In this document: positions 12,201 through 25,800 of the stretch, one piece after another
Layout of the letters: every line of letters starts with the position of its first letter
Position numbering within the stretch: position 1 is the stretch's first letter
NCBI GenBank assembly: GCA_029891385.1
Contig: CM057228.1
Span: forward strand, 80,712,964-80,776,963
DNA: 64,000 nucleotides
Reading direction: 5' to 3'
From: Erythroxylum novogranatense
Taxonomy: Eukaryota > Streptophyta > Magnoliopsida > Malpighiales > Erythroxylaceae
Program-made: the position numbers and the translations under genes
The notes under the pieces: model-generated
Databases searched by the model: none
What the model was told of the DNA's origin: nothing
The model's input: only the letters and a program-made list of their open reading frames with translations

Positions 12201-13295
12201 GACACTTTAACCTGGGGGCCCACTACCTCCGGTAAGTTTACCATGGCATCTGCTTATGCCTTGATCACCACCCATCCCGATCCTTCTCCTAAGAGCCTTG
12301 GGCGAGACATTTGGCGTTGGGAGGGCCCACCGCGTATCTGCACTTTTCTTTGGCTTTTGGCGCATAACCGGCTTCTCACCAATCAGCAACGGACACAATT
12401 CCACCTCACCACTGATAATGCTTGTCACCATTGTCCTGCTATTGAAACCATTTTACATACTCTTCGGGATTGCTCCCTGGCTCGCACCGTCTAGCACCAA
12501 TTCCCCCGACACCTTCTACCCCCCACCTTCTATACTCATAGCAGCCCGGAATGGCTCACTTCTAATCTTCATCATCACACGTCTCTTGCCGGCTTGAACT
12601 GGTCACTTCTATTCGGGTTCACTTGCTGGTACCTCTGGACTTGAAGAAACAAATCCATTTTTGAGCCCGATTTCAGTCGGCTGACATCCCCAGCTCAGGT
12701 TATCATGGCTTTTGGCCATCAACTCATCCAGGCTTCGACTTGGCATCACCCGGCTCGTTTGGGGCCTCCACCCCGCAACATACGCCTCGTAGGATGGCTC
12801 AAACCTCCAAACGATCGGATTAAACTGAATACGGACGACGCTTGTATTAGCCAGTCATCCTCTGCTTCAGCAGGCAGCCTCCTCCGTGACAGTTCTGACG
12901 CTTGGGTCGGTGGTTTTGTTCAGAATATCGGTCGATGTTCGGCCCATACGGTAGAACTTTGGGATATTCTTTCCAGTTTACAGCTTACTTGGGACCCGGT
13001 GTTCCGTAATGTTGAGCTCGAGGTCGACTCCCTCACAGCGGCCACCACCATCTCCTCCCACACAGCTCGGTCTCAGTCATCTGACCCCCTCGTCAAGCAG
13101 ATTAATGCGCTCCTAGCACAAAATTGGGTTGTACGGTCTCGACATATCTACAGGGAGGGCAACTGATGTGCGGACTGGCTTGCCCATTCAGCTGATACCT
13201 ATAGCCACGGATTGTCCATTCTCCATACTTCACCTACAAGGTGCCTCCCATTCCTCCTAGAAGATATGGCCGGGATTTGTTTCCTGAGATTTTGA
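9207..13295 (+). pseudogene. LINE ORF2: endonuclease, reverse transcriptase, zf-RVT, RNase H (stops and frameshifts)
   Basis: The start is ATG 9207 (MSILIWNVQGAGGNSF), the usual N-terminus of the APE-type endonuclease. Near 9300 the frame shifts; the endonuclease continues (GGDFNAKLD, FTWRRGQVLAWLDRVL) to SDH followed by TGA at 9860. The RT spans about 10088-11470: KAPGVDDF, SFVPGRLIIDNI, LKVDLEKAYDWLSW, GIRQGDPLSSYLF and the catalytic FVDD in FVDDLILFSEA. Further stops lie at 10082 and 10709, and a frameshift near 11470-11540. The zf-RVT domain (FLWLLAHNRLLTNQQRTQFH, then CHHC) is at about 12300-12480. RNase H follows at about 12705-13160 (KLNTDDACI, ELEVDSLTA), then a TGA at 13164 and the true end EDMAGICFLRF at 13295. 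All domains are present in order, so the decay is by point changes rather than truncation. Confidence 0.82.
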
Positions 13296-13325
13296 TGTAT
13301 TTGTTTTTATTTTCGTTCTAAACCA

Positions 13326-13341
13326 AATATATTGCCTTTCC
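13326..13341 (+). repeat. LINE target-site duplication, right copy
   Basis: This exact 16-bp copy of 7309-7324 lies just after the ORF2 3' UTR. Confidence 0.7.
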
Positions 13342-13816
13342 TCGTATGTACAGTTTTAATATAAAAAATATCACCATTTTCCTGGCTCTTTTTCTTCAAT
13401 TCGCCAATATAGTCTAGAGTCCAGACCCACCTTCTAGTATTTTTGTTGATTTTATACAATTCTTTGTTTGCTAATCTCATGTTTTAAACCACCGAAAGCT
13501 CTTTCCTTTTTTTCTCTCATCCCCTTTCTTTTGCCCGTATCAACAGGAGAGCAAGAGCAAATCCAATTCAACGCCCGGAAATGAAGGTAAAATCTTGGAA
13601 ACTGATTAGGATACACTATTAAGATCAGCGTGTCACTCAGATTTCAAGGTTTATGTCAACTTTTAGTTCTTTCTCAGTCACGTGTCTGTCTCTTCATTTC
13701 TTTCATGTTTCTTCTGAAAAACCTTGTGATAGAGCTACAGTTCCCACTTTTCCGGTTAATTTCCGATTAAAGGAGGACGCTGAGTGAGTAAGAAGGAGCC
13801 CCGAAAGTAAAAGTCC
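13342..13816 (+). promoter_or_regulatory. Short upstream region / 5' UTR of the ARID gene
   Basis: Only about 475 bp separate the LINE target repeat from the ARID ATG. The stretch has pyrimidine-rich runs typical of plant 5' leaders. There is a short upstream ATG frame near 13581, and a possible 5' UTR intron (aag|gtaaaatc near 13586 to ctacag near 13740). No convincing TATA box was identified, so the promoter may partly lie in, or have been displaced by, the LINE. Confidence 0.35.
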
Positions 13817-16800
13817 ATGGCAGGATGGTCTTTTTTTACAAGATGCTCTGCCTTGGATTTTGCTGATGTTGTTAATAGGCATCAGGGTGGTGGTAATTGT
13901 TGCCAAGATATTGGGAAAATTTGTTGTCTGGTTGATGATCCTGATAATAATGACTGGCTTAGCTTAAGAGGCGTGTTTGATCAAGTTCTTTCAGCGTTTC
14001 TAAATGAGGAAACTGGTAGGGGTTGCCATAAGCCTCTTCCGGCATTGCTCGGTAATGGGCAATTCCTGGATTTGTTTGAACTACTATGGTTGGTGAAAAG
14101 GAGAGGCGGGTTTGAATTAGTTAATGGTTTTTGGACCTTTGTTGCGAAAGAATTAGGGTTGGACCTTGGAACTTCTGCATCGATTAAATTGATTTATTTT
14201 AAGTACCTGTTTAAGTTGGAAAGTTGTTCCAAGTGGAGATGCAGTGCTAATATTCTAACGAATGGAGAATGTCAGAATTGTAGTAATTTTGGTTTAGCTT
14301 CGTTGGAACTTGAGACACGGTTTGAACATTTGTTATCGCATAAATATGATAAGAAAAAAGTGAAGTCTGATACGCACAGTTCAACAGAACTAGTAAAGAA
14401 TGGAAAATGCGCTGACATGAATGGAAGTAGGAGTGGAGGTCCTTTGGTAGACTATGAAAGTGTGAATTTTGTAAAGAATCATAGCGATGATGACGAAAAA
14501 TGTAATGGTTACAACAAAGGAAAGTGTAGCGATGATGACAATGATCTGATCATTGGTCCAATTACCAGCAGGAAAGATACCACTTCACGTAAGAGGAAAC
14601 GAGAATCTCTATCTAGAATGCTAAACTGGGTGATCCAGATTGCAAAAAGTCCTAATGATCCCTCAGTTGGAGGAATACCACCACCGCCAAATTGGAAGAA
14701 ACACATAGGTACCGAAATGTGGATCCAGGTTATTAGAGCACGGGATGCTGTGATGGTAAGAAGGCCAGATTGTTCAAACAACAAGCACACACTCTTGCAG
14801 GTGCGTTTAGTACTAGTTTGTTTTTCCCTTTTTTACCTGTGATATATCAATTCTTTTTCTGGACAATTTCTTCAGTGATAATTTTTGTATAGGCATGTTG
14901 TATGTCCTTTAATGGGGTACCAGTCATCAGCAAAATTTACTTAAAGAGACAGTAGTTGGCATGATATTGTGTTCATGTTCTTTAATCTGTTTATTTCAGA
15001 CAAGCATTGAATGCTATGATTGTTTCTGAATTGTTAAAGTAAACGTCTGCTACAATATCTTGGTTTCTATAAATTATTTACCATTCAACTATGATAATTC
15101 TCTGCCTATTCTTTTTGTATAATAAAGAACATGCTGTCAGTAAACGAGTTTCAATTGTATATAGATCATGATGCTAGGTATTGACAGAGGGTGATCAACA
15201 TTGGTTAGCTTTAAATGAAGGTATTAGGTAGTTCTATTTATGTTTAGTTTGGTTTCTTGCAAATAAAGTTTTAGCATGAGTTCGGAACTATTGATATGGA
15301 AGAAGTCGGTTAGTTCAAACTTCAAAAAGCAAATACCAGGAACGGTTTTGGTTAAATTAATCCAATCTAGCAATCTATGATAAGTAAAACAACTTATTCT
15401 TGTTATGTTCATAGGCGTCATATTTTTCTCTTTGTATTGGTTGAATTTAGGGTAAAGAATATATTTATGTATTTACTGGAATTGTATGATGATACAAGTA
15501 TGTACAATGCTGTCTCTTATATAGATTAGAGACCTGAAATCCTAAAACTGGATTTCCTAAAAATTAGGGATACTGGATACCTCTTACCATAATTAGGGAA
15601 TAAGTAGATATATCAATCATAATCTTTAAGATATAGCAGAATCCCTAAGATAAGAACGATAAGAAACAACATTAACCAACACTCCCCCTCAAGTTGGTGA
15701 ATGGATATCTATCATTCCCAGTTTGCCAGTGAGGTTCTGGAACTTCTCATTGGGAACTCCTTTTGTGAAAACATCTGCCAACTGTAGTCCTGAAGGTACA
15801 AATGTAGTAGTAACAAGTCCTTTATCCAACTTCTCCTTGATAAAGTGTCTATCAATTTCTATATGTTTGGTTCTATCATGTCAAGCCGGGTTATGAAGCG
15901 ATCTTGATAGGCGATTTGTTATCACAGAGTAGCTTAGGAGTTGTGTAATTAATTTTGAGATAATTTAGAACTATTCTGATCCACAATAGTTCACAAATCC
16001 CTTGGGCTAGTGCTCTGAATTCCGACTCTGCACTTGACCTAGCCACCGCATTTTGTTTCTTGCTCCTCCATGATACTAGATTTCCACCCAAGAATAAACA
16101 ATATCCAATAGTAGACCTTCTGTCAACCACTGATCCTGCATAGTCAGCATCTGTATAAATCTCCATGGACATATTTACATCTCTTCTGAATAACAAACCT
16201 CTCCCAGAGTACCTTTAAGGTACCTCAAGATCCGATCTCTGACTTGCATGTGTTTCTCCCTAGGGTCATTCATGAACTGACTGACTACACTTACAGAATA
16301 AGCTAAGTCTGGCCTGGTATGGGCTAGGTATATTAATCTGCCCACTAATCTCTGGTACTGGCCTTTGTCTATCTTTGGACTATCCTCTTCCTTCCCTAAC
16401 CGATGGTTTTGCTCAATTGGGACGCTATGCGACTTTGTTGCCCATCTTTCCTGTCTCCTTGAGGAGATCCAGGATATATTTCCTTTGGGAGATGCAGATT
16501 CCTTCCTTAGAATAAGCCACTTCAATCCCAAGAAAGTATTTCAATCTACCAAAACTCTTTATCTCAAAAGCAGTGGCAAATTTCTTATGAAGTATGTTTC
16601 TTTCAATAGGGTCATTCCCTGAAATAATGATATCATCCACGTATACTAGAAGAATAGTCAGTTTTCCCTCCTTGGAGTGCCTGAAGAATAGTGTATGATC
16701 CCCTTGGCTTTGCTTGTACCCAAAGGACACCATGGCTTTTGTGAATCTGCCAAACCACGCACGGGGGGACTGTTTCAGTCCGTAAAGAGCTCTCTTCAAC

Positions 16801-19800
16801 CTGCACACTATATTTTTTCCATTAGATGGCTTGTATCCTGGGGGAACTTCCATATAGACTTCTTCTTCCAGATTTCCAGGCAGAAGTGCATTTTTTACAT
16901 CAAACTGCATCAATGGCCAGTTTAGGTGTGCAGCCAAGGATAGTAATATTCGCACAGTATTCATCTTAGCTACTGGGGCAAAAGTCTCCTCATAATCTAT
17001 GCCATAGGTTTGAGTGTACCCTTTAGGTACCAACCTTGCCTTATACCTTTCCAATGAGCCATCAGAGTTGTATTTTAAGGTGTATACCCATCTGCAACCC
17101 ATGGGTTTCTTCTTTTGGGGTCTTTGAACAATTTCCCACGTTCCATTCTTCTCTAGGGCTTTCATCTCCTCATTCATGGCCTTGGCCCAATTCTTGTCTC
17201 TCAATGCTTCTTGTATAGTTTCTGGTACCTTTATGGATTCTATAGCAGTCAAAAAACTCTTATGTTGTAGGGACAAGCGTTTAGTAGTGACAAATTGGGA
17301 GATGGGGTGTTGGGTGCATGACCGTTTTCCCTTTCCCAAGGCAATTGGCCAGCAGTCTTGGTTAGATGAGGAAGGAGTCACTGTATTACTTACCTCAGGT
17401 TCAGATGATTGGAGTTGAGGTGGAGCAGGTGTAGCCAACTTTCTCCTCTGATATACAAACTTGGGTGTGCTTGCCTTTTGGGGAGTGGTGGTCTTAGTTT
17501 GTTCAGTGTGTGGGGCTAAATCTAGGCAAGTGATTGGCTCAGTTTCGGGCTGTAGGTTTGGCTCAGTTTCTGGAGAGGAGATAGGCTCATTTTCTGGATA
17601 AGAGGTTGACTCAGTTGGTATTCGAAGGATAGTCTGTGTCTTAGCCTGAGGTACCGTCATCTCAACCTCCAAATAGGTTTGTTTCTCCCCCTGAGGTTGA
17701 GATTGACTGAAGTAAGGATTGGACTTATGGAAAGTAACATCCATAGAGACAAAGGTCTTATGAGTAGGAGGATGATAGCACCTGTATCCCTTCTTGTTTG
17801 CTGCATAACCAAGGAATAGGCATTTTAAGGCTTAGTGGGCTAACTTGCTCCTATTAGTTTTGTGAACATGTACAAAGACAGTGCACCCAAAGATTCTAGG
17901 GTGTAGGCTGTGAGGATAGGACAGGAAGGGAAGAATGAAGTGAGGGATTGTAACGGGCTCTTATTATTGAGGACTCTAGAAGGTAATCGGTTGATCAAGT
18001 AAGTTGCTGTGAGGACAGCTTCCCCCCAATAGGTAATTGGTACATTCATTTGGAATAAAAGGGCTCTAGCCATCTCAAGTAGATGTCGGTTTTTCCGTTA
18101 AGCCACACCATTTTGTTGAGGGGTTTCAACACAAGTAAATTCATGAATGATACCATATTCTTGGGTAAAAGAGGTTAAAGTTTGGTTGACATATTCTTTA
18201 CCATTGTCAGTTCTAAGACATTTGATGGTTTTGCCAAATTGAGTAGAGATCATTTTGGCAAACTGGATGAAGAGTTTAGGAACTTCTAACTTTTCTTTCA
18301 TTAAGTAAACCCAAGTGACCCTAGTGCAATCATCTATGAATGTAACTGATAAAACACAATCAGATTCAATGATATAGGTGTTTTGAATATGAAATATACT
18401 GATGCAAAGTCCAATTCGAGAAGGGCAATATCTCCAAACATAAAGAACTTACATAATCAACTCTGTTTTAAAACAACAAAAACTTAGTCTATAAGAAAAC
18501 AACTGAAAACTGAAATCATAAGAATCGGATAACGTTGTAGATGATGCTGCCACTCTTTCTAATGCGCAGCTTAACTCCACTTCTCCCTATTTTTGTGCTT
18601 AAGTGGTAGATCGATCAAGAGAACCAAATAGAGAAAAGAATTGGTCAACAACTAATCGCTTCTTCTTTGTCACGTGGAAATTTCTTTCTCCTTGCATATA
18701 CCGGTAGAGGATGTGGGTATGTATCAATACTACCCTCCTTGAAAACGACTTGTCCTCAAGTCGAAATGTGGGAATTGACCTGCGATAAAAATCATAATTT
18801 TCCAAGATGCTTCTTCGAGTGGACGATCTTTCCATTCAACCAACAATTCCAAAGTAGGTACTCCTCCTTCAAGAATCCAACGATGTGTCTCAGATTCATC
18901 TTTGGATAGAGAAGCAATTCACCTTGTGGAGAAAGTGGCGAGGCGGTGGAGATGAAGGAAATTGTCCTTTTGTCACGCAAGAGTGAGACGTGAAATATTT
19001 GGGTGTAAGTGAGAATCGATGGAAGAGCTAATTCATATGCAACTTTTCCAATTTTCCGGTGACTTTATAAGGTCCAAAAATCTTGGAGATAACTTCGAAT
19101 TTCCTTTTGGCCAAAGATCGTTGTCGATATGGTTGTAGACGAAAACACATAATCACCCACGTTGAAGCTCAATTCTCTCCGATGCAAATCTACTTGGGCT
19201 TTTATTCTATCTTGCATTTTTGTAAGGTTATCCTTGAGCAGTTGCAAGATTTGATCTCTTTCGACTAATTGTCGATCCAAATCAGCAATCAAAGTTTCTC
19301 CCGGAACATATGGATAGAGTGGTGGAGGAGAACGACCATAAACTATAGAAAAAAGGTGTAGTATTAGTAGAAGAGTGATAACCTGTATTGTATGAGTATT
19401 CTGCCCATGATAAGAATGAACTCCAAGCAAGAGGTTTCTCTTGAACGAAACACCGGAGATAAGCTTCCAAGCTCCTATTGATTACCTCAATTTGCCCATC
19501 TGTCTGAGGATGATAACTTGTGCTCATCTTCAATTTTGTTCTGCAGAGTTTGAAAAGTTCTTGCCAAAAATTGCTTAGGAAAACAACATCTCTATCAGAA
19601 ACAATAGACCTCGGAATACCATGAAGACGAACAATTTCCTTGCAAAAATGTTCTGCTACTCTTTTGGCTGTAAAGGGGTGAGCTAATGGTATGAAATGAG
19701 CATATTTGCTCAACCTGTCAACCACAATCAAAATAGTATCAAAGCCATTAGATTTTGGAAGGCCAACAATGAAGTCCATGGAAACGTCTTCCCAAATTTG

Positions 19801-22800
19801 ATTAGGAATTGGCAAAGGTTGAAGAAGACCAGCTGGAGCTAATGCCTGGTACTTGTTTTGCTGACACTGTAGACAATTCTGCACATGTTGTTTGACATCT
19901 TGTTTGAGATTGGGCCAATAAAAACTTTGAGAGATGCGCTTCAAGGTTTTGAGATAGCCCCCATGACCACCAGCTGGAGTGTCATGCGATTCAAAAAGTA
20001 TTGTACTACGCAACTTGTCATCTGCAGGAATCACCAATCTGTCCTTAAAGTATAGTTTGTGACCGCTGATGGAGAATTTAGGGACAACTGTTGGATCTGA
20101 TTGCAAAGCCTCCATAATCGCTTTTGTATGAGGGTCCTCATTTAAGGATTTTTGTAGTTGGATCAAATCAAGAGGCATTGGCATCACCAAAGTAAAGAAA
20201 TCAGCTAGTTGTGGGCGTCGAGAAAGGGAATCAACTCCTTTGTTTTCTTTCCCTGCACGATACACAATTGTAAAATCATAGGGCATAAGTTTTACCAAGA
20301 GGCGCAGTTGTTCTGTCGTAGTAGTTCGCTGCTCCAACAAGTATTTCAACGTGTAATGATCTGTTTTGAGTAGAAAGTGTCTACCCAATAGATAGTGTTT
20401 CCACTTCTGAAGTGCCAAGACCACTGCTAACAATTCCCTCTCATAAGCTGATTTTAGTCTGTTAGAAGAGGATAGTCCTTTACTGAAGTATGCTACTGGA
20501 TGTCCTGCTTGTAATAAGATAGCTCCTACCCCTTCCAAACTAGCATCGCTTTCACTTTGTGAACTCTTGAAAAATCTGGAAGCCTTAAAATAGGAACCGT
20601 AGTCAGAGCTTTCTTTAACTGGATAAAAGCTTCTTCTGCCATCTGCGACCATTGAAAAGCACCTTTCTTTGTAAGATTGGTCAAAGGCCGAGCAATCAAT
20701 CCATAACCCTTCACAAATCGTCGGTAATAACCCGTTAGGCCCAAAAATCCCCTCGGTTCCTTAACATTTGAAGGAGTTGGCCAAGATTGTACAACTGAAA
20801 TTTTCTCCTTTTCTACCTGTACGCCATTTTTGGTTATGACATGACCCAGAAAGTTGATCTGCGATTTAACGAAGGAACACTTTGAAGACTTCGCATAAAA
20901 TTGGTGAGCTTCCAGTAATGATAGTGCTTCTTTGACATGACTTTGGTGTTGGATTTCATCTTTGCTGTAAATTAATATATCATCAAAGAAGACAAGTATA
21001 AACTTACGCAAATGAGGACGAAATACATCGTTCATAGCAGCTTGGAAAGTCGAAGGAGCATTGGTTAACCCAAAAGGCATAACCACGAACTCGTAGTGGC
21101 CCGAATGAGTTTTGAAGGCTGTTTTAGGAATGTCCTCCGGAGTGACTCGAATCTGGTGATATCCAGATCGCAAATCAATTTTGGAGAAGATATGTGCACC
21201 ATTCAGTTCATCCAAAAGCTCATCAATATTAGGTATGTGATACTTATTTGGAACAGTGAGCTTATTCAAAGCTCGGTAATCTACACACATGCGCCAAGTA
21301 CCTTCTTTCTTGGAAACCAGGAGCACCGGACTTGCAAATGGGCTGTTACTAGATTTGATAAATCCTTTTTGCAACAACTCAGCCACTTGGGTTTCAATTT
21401 GTGTTTTTTGGTTAAATGGGTAACGATATGGACGAATATTAGGAGGTTGTGCATTTGGTATTAAGGGTATGGAATGGGTGTGATTTCTGAAAGGGGGAAG
21501 TGTTTTAGGTTCTTGGAAAACGATGGAAAATTCAGAAATAAGTTTATCAATGGGCGTTGGTGGAGGACTATGTATTGCGGTCGTTGTTGCTAGGAATTGG
21601 AATGAGGTCGGTGTGGTCGCCTTGGAAGAAACTCCTTGAAGCTTGTTCTCACGGCCATCTATCGAGAATATAAGGAACATCTTGTTCCGGTTAGCTTGCA
21701 CAAGATTTAGGGAGGCAAGCCATTGAATCCCCAACACCAAATCTGCTCCTCCAATTGAAAATGGGTAAAATCTTGAGTAATCTTCAACCCGGAAGTCAGA
21801 CATCGACATTTCGCAGATACTATTGCAACGAATAATATCTCCATTGCCAATCTGAACACCAAAAGGAGTAACATATTGCATCATCAAGCTTAATTCCCTT
21901 ACAATTGTTTATGAGACAAAGTTGTGTGTGGACCCACTGTCCACTAGAATTAGAACATCACGCTTGCCCACGTTCCCTTGAAGTTTCATGGTGGTTGCGG
22001 TTGGTTTCCCCAATATAGCATGAAAACTGATTGCAGCAACTTCGGAAGGATTTGGATCGTCATCTTCTTCATTGCCTCCTTCTCCTTCGTGTACCATTGC
22101 ATCTTCATCATCCTGATTAGCTTCCAGAAGCGCAAAAGTACCAGTTTTACATCGATGACCAGGTCCGTATTTCTCGTTGCAGCGAAAACATAATCCCTTT
22201 GCAAATCGAGCTTGACGATCAGCGTCCCATGGCCTTGACTGTCCAGTGACGGTAGGTTTGGTTGTGGCTGCCTTTGTTGTTCCAAATTCTCTCGGTTGTG
22301 TAGATGAAGGAGCATAATTGGGCTTGAAATTATTCTGCCCATTGGATCCTCTGCGATTTGCGCCCAAGCCCAATTTGGACTCAAACTCAATAGCTAGGCT
22401 CATAGCTTTATAAATAGAACGTGGTTTGTGAAATCCTCACGTCAGATTTGAGTTCCTTTTTAAGTCCATTGAGAAACACTCCCAATAGACAATGGTCCGG
22501 CCAATCAGATACTCTTGCAGATCGCCTAGCGAATTCTTGACGATATTCTTGAACGGTACCACTCTGTCGAATGTTACAAAGGAATTCATCAGGATTTTGA
22601 AATTCCACTGGACCATAATTTTCTTGTAGAGCATGTTTCAATTCATCCCAACACACAATTGTACGATCATGATCAAGCCAAGAAAAAAGATCCAACGCAT
22701 CGCCTTCCAGATACATGGAAGCGACATCTACCTTTAATTCGTCAGGTGTCTGATAGTAGCGGAAGTACTTTTCTGCTTTAAGAATCCATCCTCTGGGATC

Positions 22801-25800
22801 ACCACCATCATACTTAGGAAATTCAATCTTCGTATAAGGACGGTTCCGACGCCAATAAGGGGAGTCAACATCATCTTCATCAATGGCATGCCCACTAGTG
22901 CGATCAGTGCGACGGTGATTGCTGTAATCACGGTATTCAGTTACGGGTTCTTTTCCGTGCCGACGATTGAAAGATGTAGAACCCTTTGAATTTTGGTTGG
23001 CTTCAATAGCAACTACTTTTGCTGCTAAGGAATCCATAGCTTCCAATCGGGATGCTATGGAGGCAAGTTGGGTGGTTATTTGATCGGTTGATGGTTTTGG
23101 TGAGGAAGGGCAGGTAGTGGTTTGTGTTTGGTGGAGGAATTACGAGCATGTGTTTAGCATTGGAATCGTTAAAGCTCGGTACCGCTTGATAAAGCACAAT
23201 CGATTCAATGATATAGGTGTTTTGAATATGAAATATACTTGATGCAAAGTCCAATTCGAGAAGGACAATATCTCCAAACATAAAGAACTTACATAATCAA
23301 CTCTGTTTAAAACAAAAACAACTTAGTCTATTTATAAGAAAACAATCAAAACGAAATCATAAGAATCGGATAACGTTGTAGATGATGTTGCCACTCTTTC
23401 TAACTGCAGCTTAACTCCACTTCTCCTATTTTTGTGCTTAAGTGGTAGATTGATCAGTATAACCAAATAGAGAAAAGAATTGGTCAACAACTAACTGCTC
23501 TTCTTTGTCACGTGGAAATTTCTTTCTCCTTGCATATACCTGTAGAGGACGTGGGTATGTATAAGTAACAAACCATTTAAAGCCTGAATTATTATGCACA
23601 GGAGCAGGACCCCAAACATCAGAGTGAATAAGAGAGAAAGGCTCAATATTTTTATTAAAACTAGGAGAGTAGGTTACACGGTGGTGTTTGGCAAATTCAC
23701 AAACATCACAAGACAATGATTCAATCGAAACATGTGTAAATAAAGACGGGTAAAGGGACCTAAGGACTCTAAATGGTGGATGACCCAGGCGTTTGGAGCC
23801 AAATTTTTGAGACCGTATTCGGCTTACTGTTTGTAAAGTGGGACTTTGGGCCAGTTTGGGTTTGCATATCAGTGAGATATCCTTTGCTTTAGCAATTCCA
23901 ATCATCTTCCCCGTTGTAAGATCCTGAAAAATGCAGTGAGATGGAAAGAAAGTTACAGTGCAATTCAAATCTATAGTGAGTTTTTGGATTGAAATTAAGT
24001 TGTGAGATAATTTTGGTACATGTAGGACATTTTTAAGAAGCAGAGAGGGTTGGGCCTGTATATTTCCTGAGCCACTAACCAAGGCTCTCGAGTTATTAGC
24101 CAAGGTAATATAATTATTGTAGGAAGGTTGATAGGAAGAAAATTTAGGAGAATAAGAGGACATATGATCAGTAGCACCCGAATCCAATATCCAGGTATTC
24201 CAAAGAGCTATATTCGAAACACCAGGAGACTGAGAATTAAGAACCTTACCAGCCATGGTGAGAGAGCATTGACCTGAATCTTTACCTAAAGAATCAACAA
24301 GTGTTTTTAGCCTCTCCAGGTCATCCTTGCTAAGCCCCGGGTGGTTCAGCACATTATCATGTCACACTTGGTTAGGTTGACCAAGCTTTGGTTCAGTCCC
24401 TTAAATCCTCCTTTTCGAGCCAGAACTTGTTCCTTCCCATGGAGCTTAAAGTAGTTCTCCTTGGTGTGGCCAGACTTCTTACAATAAGAGCACCACCTAG
24501 TTGATTTTGTATTGGAGCCTGAGTTTGATGAAGAACCCTCAATAAGCTGTTTAGGGTTCTTGTTGGGTTTCTTGCTTACTATAAGGGCTGATCCGTCAGA
24601 GGATTCTAGAGATTTTTCATCCAGCATAACTCCTCTCCTCATTTCCTCCCCTCGAATCACGTAGAAGACCTCAGATAATGTAGGTAGAGTTTCCTTACCA
24701 AGAATTTGTACTCTTATGGAGTCAAATTTAGCATTGAGTCTGATAGGACTCTAGTCTCAAAACACTAGAGATTTCTATATTAATTCAATAACCCGTAATG
24801 TATATAACTCATTACAGTATGAAACTAGTATAACTTCCCTAAACCAGAGCAGAATCGCTCCTCAGCAGGTAAGGGTACTCTGCTGCCTAACCTTTGCTTG
24901 CTTCTTTTTCTACTCCCTCACTCTCTCTTCTGCCCTCCTTTTATCCTCATCTGCTCCCTAGTACATTCAGTTATTCCTTGTGCCACCTCAGCCCAATTCT
25001 AACTAACTCTGACATCACCCTCTTTCTTTCTACGTGAATACACCCTCCTAGCCCCTGTCTTTCCTCTCACCCCCGTAGCTCCTAACATTGCCGCCTTCTC
25101 GAAGAACAAACTTGTCCTCAAGGCTGAAGTGAGGAATCATGGTGCGGCATTCCAGATATATCTCCCTCCTCCTCCGGTTCTACTTCCAAGGCGATAATTT
25201 CTCCATTCTCATCCAAGGTCTCGTTATCGTCCAAGATTAGTAGCTATAATTGCTTTTCAGCACATTGATAAAGAGGATGAAACCTCTCTCCACACCGAAA
25301 GCACAGCCCCTTGGCCTTGTGATCCATCAGCTCTTGGTACGAAAGGTGTCGCAAGCCTCGATTTTTCCCTGTGGATAGTCTTCGATCCCCTTCCCCTGGT
25401 CTAGTCGGCGTCGGAAGGTGAGAACCGACGCCTCAGGTCGGCGATCGGGGCTGGAAACTATGACCCGTTGCGTTTTGGGTTGGACTCGACCTGTCCTCTG
25501 TGTGACCTGCTTCATAACCCATAATATTAGAGGACCCCGACTCCGTATAAGGAGCTTGACCCCGACTCTGGCTTCTGAATCCGACCTCTCTTCGGTGATG
25601 CCAGTTGCGATGTCGTGGGTTGGATGATTCAAGGCCCCTTTGATCCCCGTACAGCTCCTCCTCCACAGCTCTTGCTACTCTCATCATCTGAACCCTATTG
25701 AGTGGACTGAAAGTTCGCACCCTTCGTCGAATCTTGTCGCGCAACCCACTCATGAAGTACCCCATGAGCTGTGAGAAGACACGAACTCGAAGGCCTCGAT

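Larger units (their letters stand above)
7325..13325 (+). mobile_element. L1-type LINE retrotransposon, decayed
   Basis: Two open frames in LINE order encode a DUF4283/CCHC nucleic-acid-binding ORF1 and an endonuclease-RT-zf-RVT-RNase H ORF2. The element is bounded by a 16-bp direct repeat, aatatattgcctttcc, at 7309-7324 and 13326-13341, which I take as the target-site duplication. On that reading the element is about 6.0 kb and near full length, with a poor A-rich tail. Alternatively the 3' end is the TTTTAATATAAAAAAT stretch near 13350-13370. Internal stops and frameshifts make it incapable of autonomous movement. Confidence 0.8.
18347..23564 (-). mobile_element. Ty3/gypsy element nested in the copia integrase
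   Basis: LTRs are 18347-18726 and 23187-23564, flanked by the 5-bp target duplication gtaac (18342-18346 and 23565-23569). The copia reading frame (WFVT / VTFIDDCTRV) is interrupted exactly at this point. Total length is 5218 bp, with gag, protease, RT, RNase H and integrase in gypsy order, and chromodomain-like remnants after the integrase, suggesting a chromovirus. Confidence 0.92.

Noticed and set aside
13342..13400. TTTTAATATAAAAAAT as the LINE 3' tail
   Set aside because: It is plausible by sequence, but the exact 16-bp direct repeat places the 3' end at 13325. Kept only as an alternative.
14801..14842. Open frame continuing past ARID exon 1 (ending VRLVLVCFSLFYL)
   Set aside because: It reads through a good GTGCGT donor, and the next homologous block (KMHPAMYDD) starts at 36908 after an acceptor. 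The tail is intron sequence.
21096..21464. 122-aa + strand ORF
   Set aside because: It is the antisense shadow of the gypsy RT on the - strand.
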